A stretch of 64,000 bases of DNA from Mycobacterium hubeiense (GTDB taxonomy: Bacteria; Actinomycetota; Actinomycetes; Mycobacteriales; Mycobacteriaceae). Of this stretch, positions 26,356 to 33,475 are shown in pieces (position 1 is the stretch's first letter; each line of letters opens with the position of its first letter). A program made the translations under genes and the position numbers. The DNA lies in the NCBI RefSeq assembly GCF_002838065.1, contig NZ_PIZU01000019.1, positions 1 through 64,000 of the forward strand, read 5' to 3'. The notes beneath the pieces were generated by a model. It saw nothing but the letters and a program-made list of their open reading frames with translations. It had not been told where the DNA came from and did not search any database.

Positions 26356-27585
26356 TTATCGACGGGCGAACACGGGCGTGTGCTGCGGGAAAGGACCGAT
26401 CGCCACGGCCGATCCGAGCAGCGTCTGCAGGGCAGCCGATTTGTTGACGGCCCGCACCGCGGCCGGTGCCTCGGCCGGGCGGTCGGTGCTGCCCGGGGAC
26501 ACCGCGACGGCGATGACGCGCGCGTGGACCACTCGCTGAGCGCCCTGTATCAGCGCGGTCGGCAGCCACCGCCGCGCCTGGACCGTGGCGAGGTCGCGGG
26601 TCGGCACGCGTCCACCGCGCAATGGGGCCGCCAGCATGCCCGCGGCGGCGACGGCGTCGGCCACGGCGAGATTGATGCCCACCCCGCCGACGGGGGACAT
26701 CGCGTGGGCGGCGTCGCCGATCAGCAACAGCCCGTCGGTGTACCAGCGGCGCAGCCGGTTGAGCTGGACGTCGAGCAGCTTGACGTCGTCGAACGATTTC
26801 AGCTCACTCACCCGGTCGGCCAGCCAGGGCACCAGCTCGACCACGCCTTGGTGCAGCCGCTCGATGCCCTGCGCCCGCAGCTGCGCGTCGCTGCCCTTCG
26901 GAATGATGTAGGCAATCTGGAAGTAGTCGCCGCGGTCGATCACGATGCAGGCATGCCCGGCGCCTAGCACGCCGGCCAGCCCGGGCGGATCGCCGTCGTC
27001 TCTGGGCAGCCGGAACCACCAGACGTCCATCGGTGCGCCGAAACTCTTCGGCACCAAGCCCATTGCCGAGCGCAACGTCGACCCGCGACCGTCGCACGCG
27101 ACGGTCAACGAGGCGCGCATCTCGCGGACGGTGCCCGACGAGTCGCGGTAACTCACCCCCGTCACCCGCGACCCGTCGCGCAGCGGCCCGAGCACCTCCG
27201 TGCTGCGCATAAGCCGGAACGTCGGCTCTTTTTGGGCGGCCGTCGCCAGCAACTCCAGGAAATCCCACTGCGGCACCAGCGCAATGTGCTTGTGCGGGCC
27301 GGGAATTCGGCGTAGATCGATATCCAGCGGAGTGTCCTGAACCTGCAGCCGGAGCGTGTCGATCAGCCGGTGCGGCACCTGGGCGAACTTCTCGGCCAGG
27401 CCGAGCTCATCGAGCAGTCGCAGCGTGCTGGCATGCACCGTGTCGCCGCGGAAGTCCCGCAGAAAGTCGGCGTGCTTTTCCATCACGGTGACGTCGATGC
27501 CGGCGCGAGCGAGCATCAGCCCCAGCATCATTCCGGCCGGCCCACCGCCGGCAATCACACAGGTGCACCTATCCGCCGACGACAC
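26356..27585 (-). CDS. FAD-dependent aromatic-hydroxylase-type monooxygenase
   Basis: A 409-residue flavoprotein. Its N-terminal FAD-binding loop is 'VIAGGGPAGMMLGLMLARAG' (GxGxxG at residues 13-18). The DG motif 'TVACDGRGSTLR' and the second FAD motif 'LLIGDAAHAMSPVGGVGINLA' (two parts) place it in the PHBH/PheA-like monooxygenase family. Substrate is unknown. It lies between the trehalase gene (66 bp away) and a divergent small membrane protein (32 bp between starts). Confidence 0.9.
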   Translation of the reverse strand: MSSADRCTCVIAGGGPAGMMLGLMLARAGIDVTVMEKHADFLRDFRGDTVHASTLRLLDELGLAEKFAQVPHRLIDTLRLQVQDTPLDIDLRRIPGPHKHIALVPQWDFLELLATAAQKEPTFRLMRSTEVLGPLRDGSRVTGVSYRDSSGTVREMRASLTVACDGRGSTLRSAMGLVPKSFGAPMDVWWFRLPRDDGDPPGLAGVLGAGHACIVIDRGDYFQIAYIIPKGSDAQLRAQGIERLHQGVVELVPWLADRVSELKSFDDVKLLDVQLNRLRRWYTDGLLLIGDAAHAMSPVGGVGINLAVADAVAAAGMLAAPLRGGRVPTRDLATVQARRWLPTALIQGAQRVVHARVIAVAVSPGSTDRPAEAPAAVRAVNKSAALQTLLGSAVAIGPFPQHTPVFARR

Positions 27586-27617
27586 CCACCCATATTGGCA
27601 TCACATACGCTGGCCGG

Positions 27618-27812
27618 ATGGACGCATTCCTCAACTGGTGGGACGGCGTCGAACTGTGGCTGACCGGGTTGGGATTCCTCGCCCAGACCATCGTGGTGAT
27701 GCCGGTGGTGCTGGCCTTGGCATATGGCATCGCGGTGATTCTGGACGGGGCGTTGGGCAATGGCATTCGGCTGCTGCGCCGGGCGCGTCATGACGACGAG
27801 GATCAATCGTGA
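27618..27812 (+). CDS. small membrane protein (Rv2401A-like)
   Basis: A 64-residue protein with one long hydrophobic stretch ('FLAQTIVVMPVVLALAYGIAV', read in two parts) flanked by an acidic N-terminus and a basic then acidic C-terminus ('RLLRRARHDDEDQS'). Position just upstream of subI matches the small membrane gene Rv2401A of M. tuberculosis. Its stop overlaps the GTG of an even smaller membrane peptide gene. Function unknown. Confidence 0.75.
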   Translation: MDAFLNWWDGVELWLTGLGFLAQTIVVMPVVLALAYGIAVILDGALGNGIRLLRRARHDDEDQS

Positions 27813-27895
27813 CCGGCATGCCCCGGTCCAGGGTGACGTTGGTGCTCGTCATCCTCGTGCTGTTGGTCATCGTGACGTGGTTGCTGACCCGCTGA
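27809..27895 (+). CDS. 28-residue single-pass membrane peptide
   Basis: A GTG at 27809 overlaps the preceding stop in a GTGA. The peptide has a short basic start ('MTGMPRSR') and then an unbroken hydrophobic helix of leucine, valine and isoleucine to 'TWLLTR'. The 4-nt coupling and the clean transmembrane pattern argue for real translation. No family is recognised. It may be a partner of the 64-residue membrane protein with which it is coupled. Confidence 0.55.
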   Translation: MTGMPRSRVTLVLVILVLLVIVTWLLTR

Positions 27896-27899
27896 TACT

Positions 27900-27931
27900 C
27901 GAATAGCGGTATTCGCCAACTCTGTTAGGCT
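27900..27931 (+). promoter_or_regulatory. promoter of the subI leader with an upstream palindrome
   Basis: A perfect 16-bp palindrome CGAATAGCGGTATTCG (27900-27915) precedes a -10-like TAGGCT (27926-27931). The hexamer ends seven bases before the ATG at 27939, the spacing expected if transcription begins on the A of that ATG, giving a leaderless message. The palindrome covers the -35 region and is a candidate operator; the regulator is unknown. Confidence 0.5.
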
Positions 27932-27938
27932 TCCCGCC

Positions 27939-28031
27939 ATGCTCGCAGCGTCCGGCACCACCGAGGGCCACATCTTGGCCCTCATTGCCGTGGGTGATTG
28001 CGCTGTTGCTGACGTCCACTGTTGTCGCTGA
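27939..28031 (+). CDS. cysteine-sensing leader peptide upstream of subI
   Basis: A 30-codon reading frame starting with the ATG placed for leaderless translation. It contains a Cys codon at 21 and two adjacent Cys codons at 28-29, ending 'DVHCCR' and TGA. Leaderless short frames with consecutive Cys codons before sulfur-assimilation operons act as cysteine-responsive attenuators in M. smegmatis: slow decoding at low cysteine stalls the ribosome and opens the downstream RNA. Position 122 nt before subI fits that role. No protein function is expected. Confidence 0.65.
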   Translation: MLAASGTTEGHILALIAVGDCAVADVHCCR

Positions 28032-28093
28032 CTCCAACCCGTCCGCGGTTCGGTGTTGGTCGTGGCTATCAGCGTGCCCGGTACAGATCCATG

Positions 28094-28138
28094 CCTTGCC
28101 GTCATGACGGGGTCAGCCCGCCGTCAACCGCTGCAAGG
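28094..28138 (+). promoter_or_regulatory. RNA structure masking the subI ribosome-binding site
   Basis: CCTTGC (28094-28099) can pair with GCAAGG (28133-28138), which is part of the AAGGAAAGG ribosome site (28135-28143) of subI. Inside this stem, TGACGG (28105-28110) pairs with CCGTCA (28121-28126). TGACGG can instead pair with the CCGTCA just upstream (28099-28104). Mutually exclusive folds around a ribosome site fit translational attenuation driven by the preceding Cys-codon leader. Confidence 0.5.
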
Positions 28139-28152
28139 AAAGGTCTCTCCAA

Positions 28153-29172
28153 ATGCACACAAGGTTCTGGCGCACCGCCGCCCTGGCCACCTCCGTCACC
28201 GTGCTCGCCGCCTGCGGTGGGGGCGCGAGTGACGTCGCCGGCGGGGAAGGTCAGTCCGACGCCGAGACGACGCTGACGCTGGTCGCCTACGCGGTGCCCG
28301 AACCCGGCTGGAGCAAGGTCATCCCGGCGTTCGCGGAGACCGAAGAGGGCAAGGGAGTGGCCGTGACCACCTCCTACGGCGCGTCCGGCGATCAGTCGCG
28401 GGCCGTGGTCGACGGCAAGCCCGCCGACCTCGTCAACTTCTCGGTCGAACCCGATATCACCCGGCTGGTCAAGGCCGGCAAGGTGGCCGAGGACTGGAAC
28501 GCCGACGCCACCAAGGGCATCCCGTTCGGTTCCGTCGTTTCCCTGGTCGTCCGCGAGGGCAACCCGAAGAACATCAGGGACTGGGACGATCTGCTGCAGC
28601 CCGGGCTCGAGGTCGTCACGCCGAGCCCGCTGAGTTCCGGCTCGGCGAAGTGGAACCTGTTGGCGCCCTACGCCGCCACGAGCAACGGCGGCCAGAACCA
28701 GCAGGCCGGGCTCGACTTCGTCAACAAGCTGGTGACCGAGCACGTCCGGACGCGGCCCAGCTCGGGGCGGGAGGCCACCGACCTGTTCCTGCAGGGCACC
28801 GGGGACGTGCTGATCAGCTACGAGAACGAGGCGATCAACGTCGAACGGCAAGGTAAGCCCGTCGAACACGTGAACCCGCCGCAGACGTTCAAGATCGAGA
28901 ACCCGGTGGCCGTAGTCACCTCGACCACGCACTTGGACCAGGCCACCGCGCTGAAGAACTTCCTCTACACCCCGGACGCGCAGAAGCTGTGGGCCGAGGC
29001 GGGATTCCGGCCCGTCGACCCCGCCGTCGCCAAGGACTTCGCCGACGAATTCCCGGCGCCACAGAAGCTGTGGACCATCGCCGACCTCGGGGGCTGGAAT
29101 GTCGTGGATCCTGCATTGTTCGATAAGGACAACGGAAGCATCACCAAGATCTACAAACAGGCGACCGGATGA
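28153..29172 (+). CDS. subI: sulfate-binding lipoprotein of the sulfate ABC transporter
   Basis: A 339-residue periplasmic solute-binding lipoprotein. The signal peptide ends in lipobox 'LAAC' with the lipidated Cys at residue 21. The mature part has sulfate-binding-protein motifs 'LTLVAYAVPEPGWSKVIPAF', 'TTSYGASGDQSRAV', 'DLVNFSVEPDITRL' and 'VVTPSPLSSGSAKWN'. It captures sulfate outside the membrane and hands it to CysT/CysW. The ATG is preceded by AAGGAAAGG at 9 nt. It overlaps cysT by ATGA. It is homologous to M. tuberculosis Rv2400c. Confidence 0.95.
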   Translation: MHTRFWRTAALATSVTVLAACGGGASDVAGGEGQSDAETTLTLVAYAVPEPGWSKVIPAFAETEEGKGVAVTTSYGASGDQSRAVVDGKPADLVNFSVEPDITRLVKAGKVAEDWNADATKGIPFGSVVSLVVREGNPKNIRDWDDLLQPGLEVVTPSPLSSGSAKWNLLAPYAATSNGGQNQQAGLDFVNKLVTEHVRTRPSSGREATDLFLQGTGDVLISYENEAINVERQGKPVEHVNPPQTFKIENPVAVVTSTTHLDQATALKNFLYTPDAQKLWAEAGFRPVDPAVAKDFADEFPAPQKLWTIADLGGWNVVDPALFDKDNGSITKIYKQATG

Positions 29173-30017
29173 CAGCTGCTGTCGAGACCGAGGAACCCCG
29201 ACCGTCGTCGGGGTTTTTCACCCGTCGCTACGGCAGCACATCGCTGCGGGTGGGGGTGGCAACCACGTGGCTGTCCGTCATCGTGCTGCTGCCGCTGGCC
29301 GCGATCGTGTGGCAGTCCGCAGGCGGGGGATGGGACGCATTCTGGACGGCGGTCACTTCGAACGCCGCGCTGGAGTCTTTCCGCGTCACCCTGACCATCT
29401 CCTTCGGGGTCGCGGTGGTCAACCTGTTCTTCGGCCTGCTGGTCGCCTGGGTGCTGACGCGCGACGAATTCCCGGGTAAGCGGCTGGTGGACGCGATCAT
29501 CGACCTGCCGTTCGCGCTGCCCACCATCGTGGCCAGCCTGGTCATGCTGGCGCTGTACGGCCCCAACAGCCCGATCGATGTGCACCTGCAGCACACCAAA
29601 TGGGGCGTCGGGATCGCGTTGCTGTTCGTCACCCTGCCGTTCGTGGTGCGCTCGGTGCAGCCGGTGCTGCTCGAACTCGACCGCGAGGTCGAGGAGGCGG
29701 CGGCGTCCCTGGGCGCCAACAATCAGACGATTTTCCGGCTGGTGATCCTGCCCGCGCTGCTGCCGTCGCTGCTCTCCGGCGCGGGCTTGGCGTTCTCGCG
29801 GGCGATCGGCGAGTACGGCTCGGTGGTGTTGATCGGCGGTGCGGTGCCCGGCGAGACGGAGGTCTCGTCGCAGTACATCCGCACGCTGATCGAGTTCGAC
29901 GACCGTACCGGTGCGGCTGCGATTTCCATAGTGCTGCTGGCGATTTCGTTTATCGTGCTGTTCGTCTTGCGCAGCGTGGGATCGCGGGCGGCCAAGCGGG
30001 AAGAGCTGGCGCCGTGA
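29169..30017 (+). CDS. cysT: sulfate ABC transporter permease CysT
   Basis: A 282-residue permease with six predicted membrane helices and the EAA loop 'EVEEAAASLGANNQTIFRLV', which contacts the ATPase. The ATG overlaps the subI stop and the TGA overlaps the cysW GTG, so the four transporter genes are coupled. The first codons contain a strong terminator-like hairpin (29194-29218). It is homologous to M. tuberculosis Rv2399c. Confidence 0.95.
   Translation: MTAAVETEEPRPSSGFFTRRYGSTSLRVGVATTWLSVIVLLPLAAIVWQSAGGGWDAFWTAVTSNAALESFRVTLTISFGVAVVNLFFGLLVAWVLTRDEFPGKRLVDAIIDLPFALPTIVASLVMLALYGPNSPIDVHLQHTKWGVGIALLFVTLPFVVRSVQPVLLELDREVEEAAASLGANNQTIFRLVILPALLPSLLSGAGLAFSRAIGEYGSVVLIGGAVPGETEVSSQYIRTLIEFDDRTGAAAISIVLLAISFIVLFVLRSVGSRAAKREELAP
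29194..29218 (+). terminator. intrinsic-terminator-like hairpin inside the 5' end of cysT
   Basis: AACCCCGAC (29194-29202) and GTCGGGGTT (29207-29215) form a perfect 9-bp stem with a CGTC loop, followed by a T run (five T at 29214-29218). It lies just after the subI stop, within codons 9-17 of cysT. Partial termination here would give more SubI than permease and ATPase, a usual need of ABC importers. Such U-run hairpins are rare in mycobacteria, so its activity is an inference. Confidence 0.55.
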
Positions 30018-30826
30018 ATGTGTCGCGCCCAGTCCGTTACCTCCTGCGCTATGTGGCGCTCGGGTATCTGCTGTTGTTGCTGATCGTGCCCGTCGGACTG
30101 ATCCTGTGGCGGACCTTCTCGCCGGGCATCGGCGCGTTCGTCGAGTCCATCACCACCCCGGCGGCGATTTCGGCGTTGCAGCTGTCGCTGCTGGTGGTGG
30201 CGATCGTGGTACCGCTGAACGTGATCTTCGGCGTGCCCACCGCACTGGTGTTGGCGCGCAACAGGTTCCGCGGCAAGGGCGTGTTGCAGGCGATCATCGA
30301 CCTGCCGTTCGCGGTGTCGCCGGTGGTGGTCGGTGTGGCGCTGATCCTGCTGTGGGGCACGGCGGGGGTGTTCGGCTTCGTGGAGAACAACCTCGGCTTC
30401 AAGATCATCTTCGGCCTGCCCGGCATCGTGCTGGCCAGCATCTTCGTCACCGTGCCGTTCGTCATCCGCGAGGTCGAACCGGTGCTGCATGAGTTGGGCA
30501 CCGATCAGGAGGAGGCCGCCGCCACCCTGGGTTCCAGCTGGTGGCAGACGTTCTGGAAAGTCACCTTGCCGTCCATCCGGTGGGGGCTGACCTACGGAAT
30601 CGTGCTGACCGTCGCGCGGACGCTGGGCGAGTTCGGCGCCGTGATCATGGTGTCGTCCAACCTGCCGGGCACGTCGCAGACGCTCACCCTGTTGGTGTCG
30701 GACCGCCACGCCCGCGGTGCCGAGTACGGGGCGTATGCCATTTCGACGCTGCTGATGAGCGTCGCGGTGCTGGTACTGGTGGTGCAGGTGATCCTCGACG
30801 CCCGGCGCTCGAATACGAGCAACTAG
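30014..30826 (+). CDS. cysW: sulfate ABC transporter permease CysW
   Basis: A 270-residue permease starting at GTG 30014 ('MNVSRPVRYLLRYVALGYLL'), overlapping the cysT stop by 4 nt. It has six membrane helices and the EAA motif 'DQEEAAATLGSSWWQTFWKV'. It pairs with CysT to form the translocation path. The family assignment to CysW rests on order and similarity to M. tuberculosis Rv2398c. Confidence 0.94.
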   Translation: MNVSRPVRYLLRYVALGYLLLLLIVPVGLILWRTFSPGIGAFVESITTPAAISALQLSLLVVAIVVPLNVIFGVPTALVLARNRFRGKGVLQAIIDLPFAVSPVVVGVALILLWGTAGVFGFVENNLGFKIIFGLPGIVLASIFVTVPFVIREVEPVLHELGTDQEEAAATLGSSWWQTFWKVTLPSIRWGLTYGIVLTVARTLGEFGAVIMVSSNLPGTSQTLTLLVSDRHARGAEYGAYAISTLLMSVAVLVLVVQVILDARRSNTSN

Positions 30827-30838
30827 GAGACTGTGGCC

Positions 30839-31876
30839 ATGATCAATGCGATCGAGGTGCGCGGAGCGAACAAGCATTACGGCGATTTCGCTGCGCTGGA
30901 CAACGTCGATTTCGATGTGCCCGCCGGGTCGCTGACCGCGCTGCTGGGCCCCAGCGGTTCGGGTAAATCGACGCTGCTGCGCGCCATCGCCGGGCTGGAC
31001 CAGCCCGATACCGGCACCATCACCATCAACGGGCGCGACGTCACCGGGGTGCCGCCGCAGCGGCGCGGGATCGGCTTCGTGTTCCAGCACTACGCCGCGT
31101 TCAAGCACTTGACGGTGCGCGACAACGTCGCGTTCGGGTTGAAGATCCGCAAGCGGCCTAAGACCGAGATCAAGGAGAAGGTCGACAACCTGCTGGAAGT
31201 GGTGGGGCTCAGCGGTTTTCAGAGTCGCTATCCGAACCAGCTCTCGGGTGGCCAGCGCCAGCGCATGGCGTTGGCCCGTGCGCTGGCGGTCGATCCGCAG
31301 GTGCTGCTGCTCGACGAACCGTTCGGCGCGCTGGACGCCAAGGTGCGCGAGGATCTGCGGGCGTGGTTGCGCCGCCTGCACGACGAGGTGCATGTGACGA
31401 CGGTGCTGGTCACCCACGACCAGTCGGAGGCCCTCGACGTCGCCGACCGGATCGCGGTGCTCAACAAGGGCCGCATCGAGCAGGTCGGCTCGCCCACCGA
31501 GGTGTACGACAAGCCGGCCAACGCGTTTGTGATGTCCTTCCTCGGCGCGGTGTCGTCCTTGAACGGAACACTGGTGCGGCCCCATGACATTCGCGTGGGG
31601 CGTAATCCGGAGATGGCGATCGCGGCCGGCGACGACTCCGTGCAGGCCACCGGTGTGGTGCGGGCGACCATCGACCGAATTGTGATGCTGGGCTTCGAGG
31701 TTCGAGTCGAGCTGACCAGCGCGGCCACCAACACGCCGTTCACCGCGCAGATCACCCGCGGGGACGCGGAGGCGCTCGGGCTGAAGGAGGGCGACACGGT
31801 GTACGTGCGTGCCACGCGGGTACCGGCGATCCCCGGCGACACCGCGATCGACGGCGAGGCGCTGACCAACGCCTGA
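30839..31876 (+). CDS. cysA: sulfate ABC transporter ATP-binding protein CysA
   Basis: A 345-residue ABC ATPase. Walker A 'GPSGSGKST' is at residues 37-45; the sequence also has '[20 protein letters not shown]', Walker B '[14 protein letters not shown]', the switch His in '[11 protein letters not shown]' and a C-terminal TOBE-like domain. ATG 30839 is preferred to GTG 30833 because AGGAG lies 9 nt before the ATG but only 3 nt before the GTG. It energises sulfate/thiosulfate import through CysT-CysW. It is homologous to M. tuberculosis Rv2397c. Confidence 0.95.
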   Translation: MINAIEVRGANKHYGDFAALDNVDFDVPAGSLTALLGPSGSGKSTLLRAIAGLDQPDTGTITINGRDVTGVPPQRRGIGFVFQHYAAFKHLTVRDNVAFGLKIRKRPKTEIKEKVDNLLEVVGLSGFQSRYPNQLSGGQRQRMALARALAVDPQVLLLDEPFGALDAKVREDLRAWLRRLHDEVHVTTVLVTHDQSEALDVADRIAVLNKGRIEQVGSPTEVYDKPANAFVMSFLGAVSSLNGTLVRPHDIRVGRNPEMAIAAGDDSVQATGVVRATIDRIVMLGFEVRVELTSAATNTPFTAQITRGDAEALGLKEGDTVYVRATRVPAIPGDTAIDGEALTNA

Positions 31877-32072
31877 GTTTCGGGCGGACGTCAGGCAGCG
31901 CTGCGGGTCGCCGCCGCAGCCGACTTGACAGCGCGTATTCGAGGCCGACTCGGTGAAGCAGTTGATCACGGCGTTCGACACGCTGCGCGCGCGGCACGCC
32001 GGCGTATTTGAGCGCCAACTCGACATTGCCGCCGACTATCAGCTGGCCGACGGCTGGTGCCGATCTAGGTGG
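31877..32072. other. gap between convergent cysA and chelatase genes with a coding-like fragment
   Basis: No complete gene is supported. From 31929 the plus strand has an open stretch whose translation from GTG 31953 begins 'MKQLITAFDTLRARHAGVFE' and continues 'RQLDIAADYQLADGW' before running antisense into the chelatase gene. It looks like folded-protein sequence, not a random shadow, but lacks a clear ribosome site, stop or family, so it may be a remnant of a lost gene. In M. tuberculosis this interval carries ggtB, Rv2395 and PE_PGRS41. Confidence 0.35.
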
Positions 32073-32795
32073 CTACGCCGCGACGCGAGCGCGGCGGAGG
32101 GCGTCGTAGCGGTCCAGCACTGTCGCGGCGACGAGGTTGTGCGAACCCAATGGCTCTGCCATCGGAATGCCTTGCGCGGCAGCAAAAGCTGCCACCCGGT
32201 CGGTGATGAGGCCGTGGGCAAGGAACCACGGCGCGATCACCAGGCGCTCGGCGCCGCCGGCCCGAAGGCTCTCCGCAGCTTCGGTGATGCTCGGATGCGG
32301 TCCGGTGGCGAAGGCGACTTCGGTACCAGCCCAACGGGTTCCGGCAATCAGCTCACGCGCCACAGTCGCGGTCCGCGCGTTGGCGATATCGCTCGACGAT
32401 CCGACCGCGACGACGATCACGCCGAGCGCGTCGTCTTCAGGCGACGCGCCCGCCTCGGCCAATCGCTGCCGCAACACCCACAGCAAGGCAGGGTCCTCGC
32501 CGAGGACCCTCGCCTGCTCTACAGCCGCGCCCGAGTCCTCGATCATCGAGGGGATGTCGATGCGGGCGTGAAAAGCGTCCGCCAGCAGGAACGGAACGAC
32601 AACGCCGCCGTCGACACCGGCTAACACGTCGCGCAGATTCGGCTCCGAGCGCTCAAGGAACGCGGCACGTACATCGAGCCACGGCCGCAGCCGCCGGATC
32701 CGGCCTGCCACGGCGTGCGTGACCGCGGCCGAGCGCGGGTCCGCGCTGCCGTGTGCGGTCAGGACCAGCGTGCTCAAGAGGCGTGCAACCCGCAT
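32073..32795 (-). CDS. sirohydrochlorin chelatase (CbiX/SirB-like)
   Basis: A 240-residue protein with two related halves. The first has 'LVLTAHGSADPRSAAVTHAV' with the metal-binding His, and 'VVVPFLLADAFHARIDIPSM' with the second His. The second half has 'VIVVAVGSSSDIANAR' and 'LVIAPWFLAHGLITDRVAAF'. This is the class II chelatase pattern that inserts iron into sirohydrochlorin to make siroheme, the cofactor of the sulfite reductase encoded in the same operon. The start overlaps cysH by 22 bp. It is homologous to M. tuberculosis Rv2393. Confidence 0.85.
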   Translation of the reverse strand: MRVARLLSTLVLTAHGSADPRSAAVTHAVAGRIRRLRPWLDVRAAFLERSEPNLRDVLAGVDGGVVVPFLLADAFHARIDIPSMIEDSGAAVEQARVLGEDPALLWVLRQRLAEAGASPEDDALGVIVVAVGSSSDIANARTATVARELIAGTRWAGTEVAFATGPHPSITEAAESLRAGGAERLVIAPWFLAHGLITDRVAAFAAAQGIPMAEPLGSHNLVAATVLDRYDALRRARVAA

Positions 32796-33475
32796 TCGAT
32801 CTTCGACGAACCCGCCCAGCGGCCGCTGCGGGGATCGGCACCGTCGACCGGCTTAGCCGTGCACGGCGCGCAGCCGATCGACGGATAGCCTTCGTACACA
32901 AGGGGATTGACCAGCACGTCGTTGGCCTCGATGTAGGTCTGCATGTCCTCGTCTGTCCACGCGGCCAGCGGATTGATCTTGACCAACCCAAACGCCTTGT
33001 CCCAGCTGATCAATGGCGCATTGGCCCGCGTCGGCGCCTCGACGCGGCGGATCCCGGTCACCCATGCCGAATAGCCGCGCAGCGCTTTGGAGAGCGGCTC
33101 GACCTTGCGCATGCGGCAGCACTCGTTGGGTTCACGGGCGAACAGGTCCTTGCCGAACAGCTCGTCCTGTTTGGCCACGCTGTTCTCCGGCGTGACATTC
33201 ACCACGTTGATGTCGTATACGGCCTCGACCGCATCGCGGGTGCCGATGGTTTCGACGAAGTGATAGCCGGTGTCGAGGAACAGCACGTCGACCCCCGGCC
33301 GAACCTTGACGGCCAGGTCGACGAGCACCGCGTCCTGCATGTTGGACGCCACGACGTACTTGCCGCCGAAGTTCTCGTCGGTCCAGCGCAGCAGATCCTC
33401 GGCACTCGCATTCTCGCCGAGTTCGGCCGCGCCGCGTTCCGCCAATGCCTGCAGTTCACTCACGTCAACGCTCAT
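32774..33475 (-). CDS. cysH: adenylyl-sulfate (APS) reductase
   Basis: A 233-residue enzyme from ATG 33475, which overlaps the sirA stop (ATGA); a longer start at 33508 is unnecessary. Cys119-Cys120 ('NECCRMR') and Cys202/Cys205 ('GCAPC') are the four ligands of the [4Fe-4S] cluster that distinguishes APS reductases from PAPS reductases. The catalytic Cys228 lies in the C-terminal 'KIECGLH'. It reduces adenylyl sulfate to sulfite with thioredoxin. It is the second gene of the sirA-cysH-chelatase operon. Confidence 0.95.
   Translation of the reverse strand: MSVDVSELQALAERGAAELGENASAEDLLRWTDENFGGKYVVASNMQDAVLVDLAVKVRPGVDVLFLDTGYHFVETIGTRDAVEAVYDINVVNVTPENSVAKQDELFGKDLFAREPNECCRMRKVEPLSKALRGYSAWVTGIRRVEAPTRANAPLISWDKAFGLVKINPLAAWTDEDMQTYIEANDVLVNPLVYEGYPSIGCAPCTAKPVDGADPRSGRWAGSSKIECGLHAS

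Noticed and set aside
29723..32026. 767-codon minus-strand open frame
   Set aside because: Antisense to cysT, cysW and cysA; no protein-like motifs.
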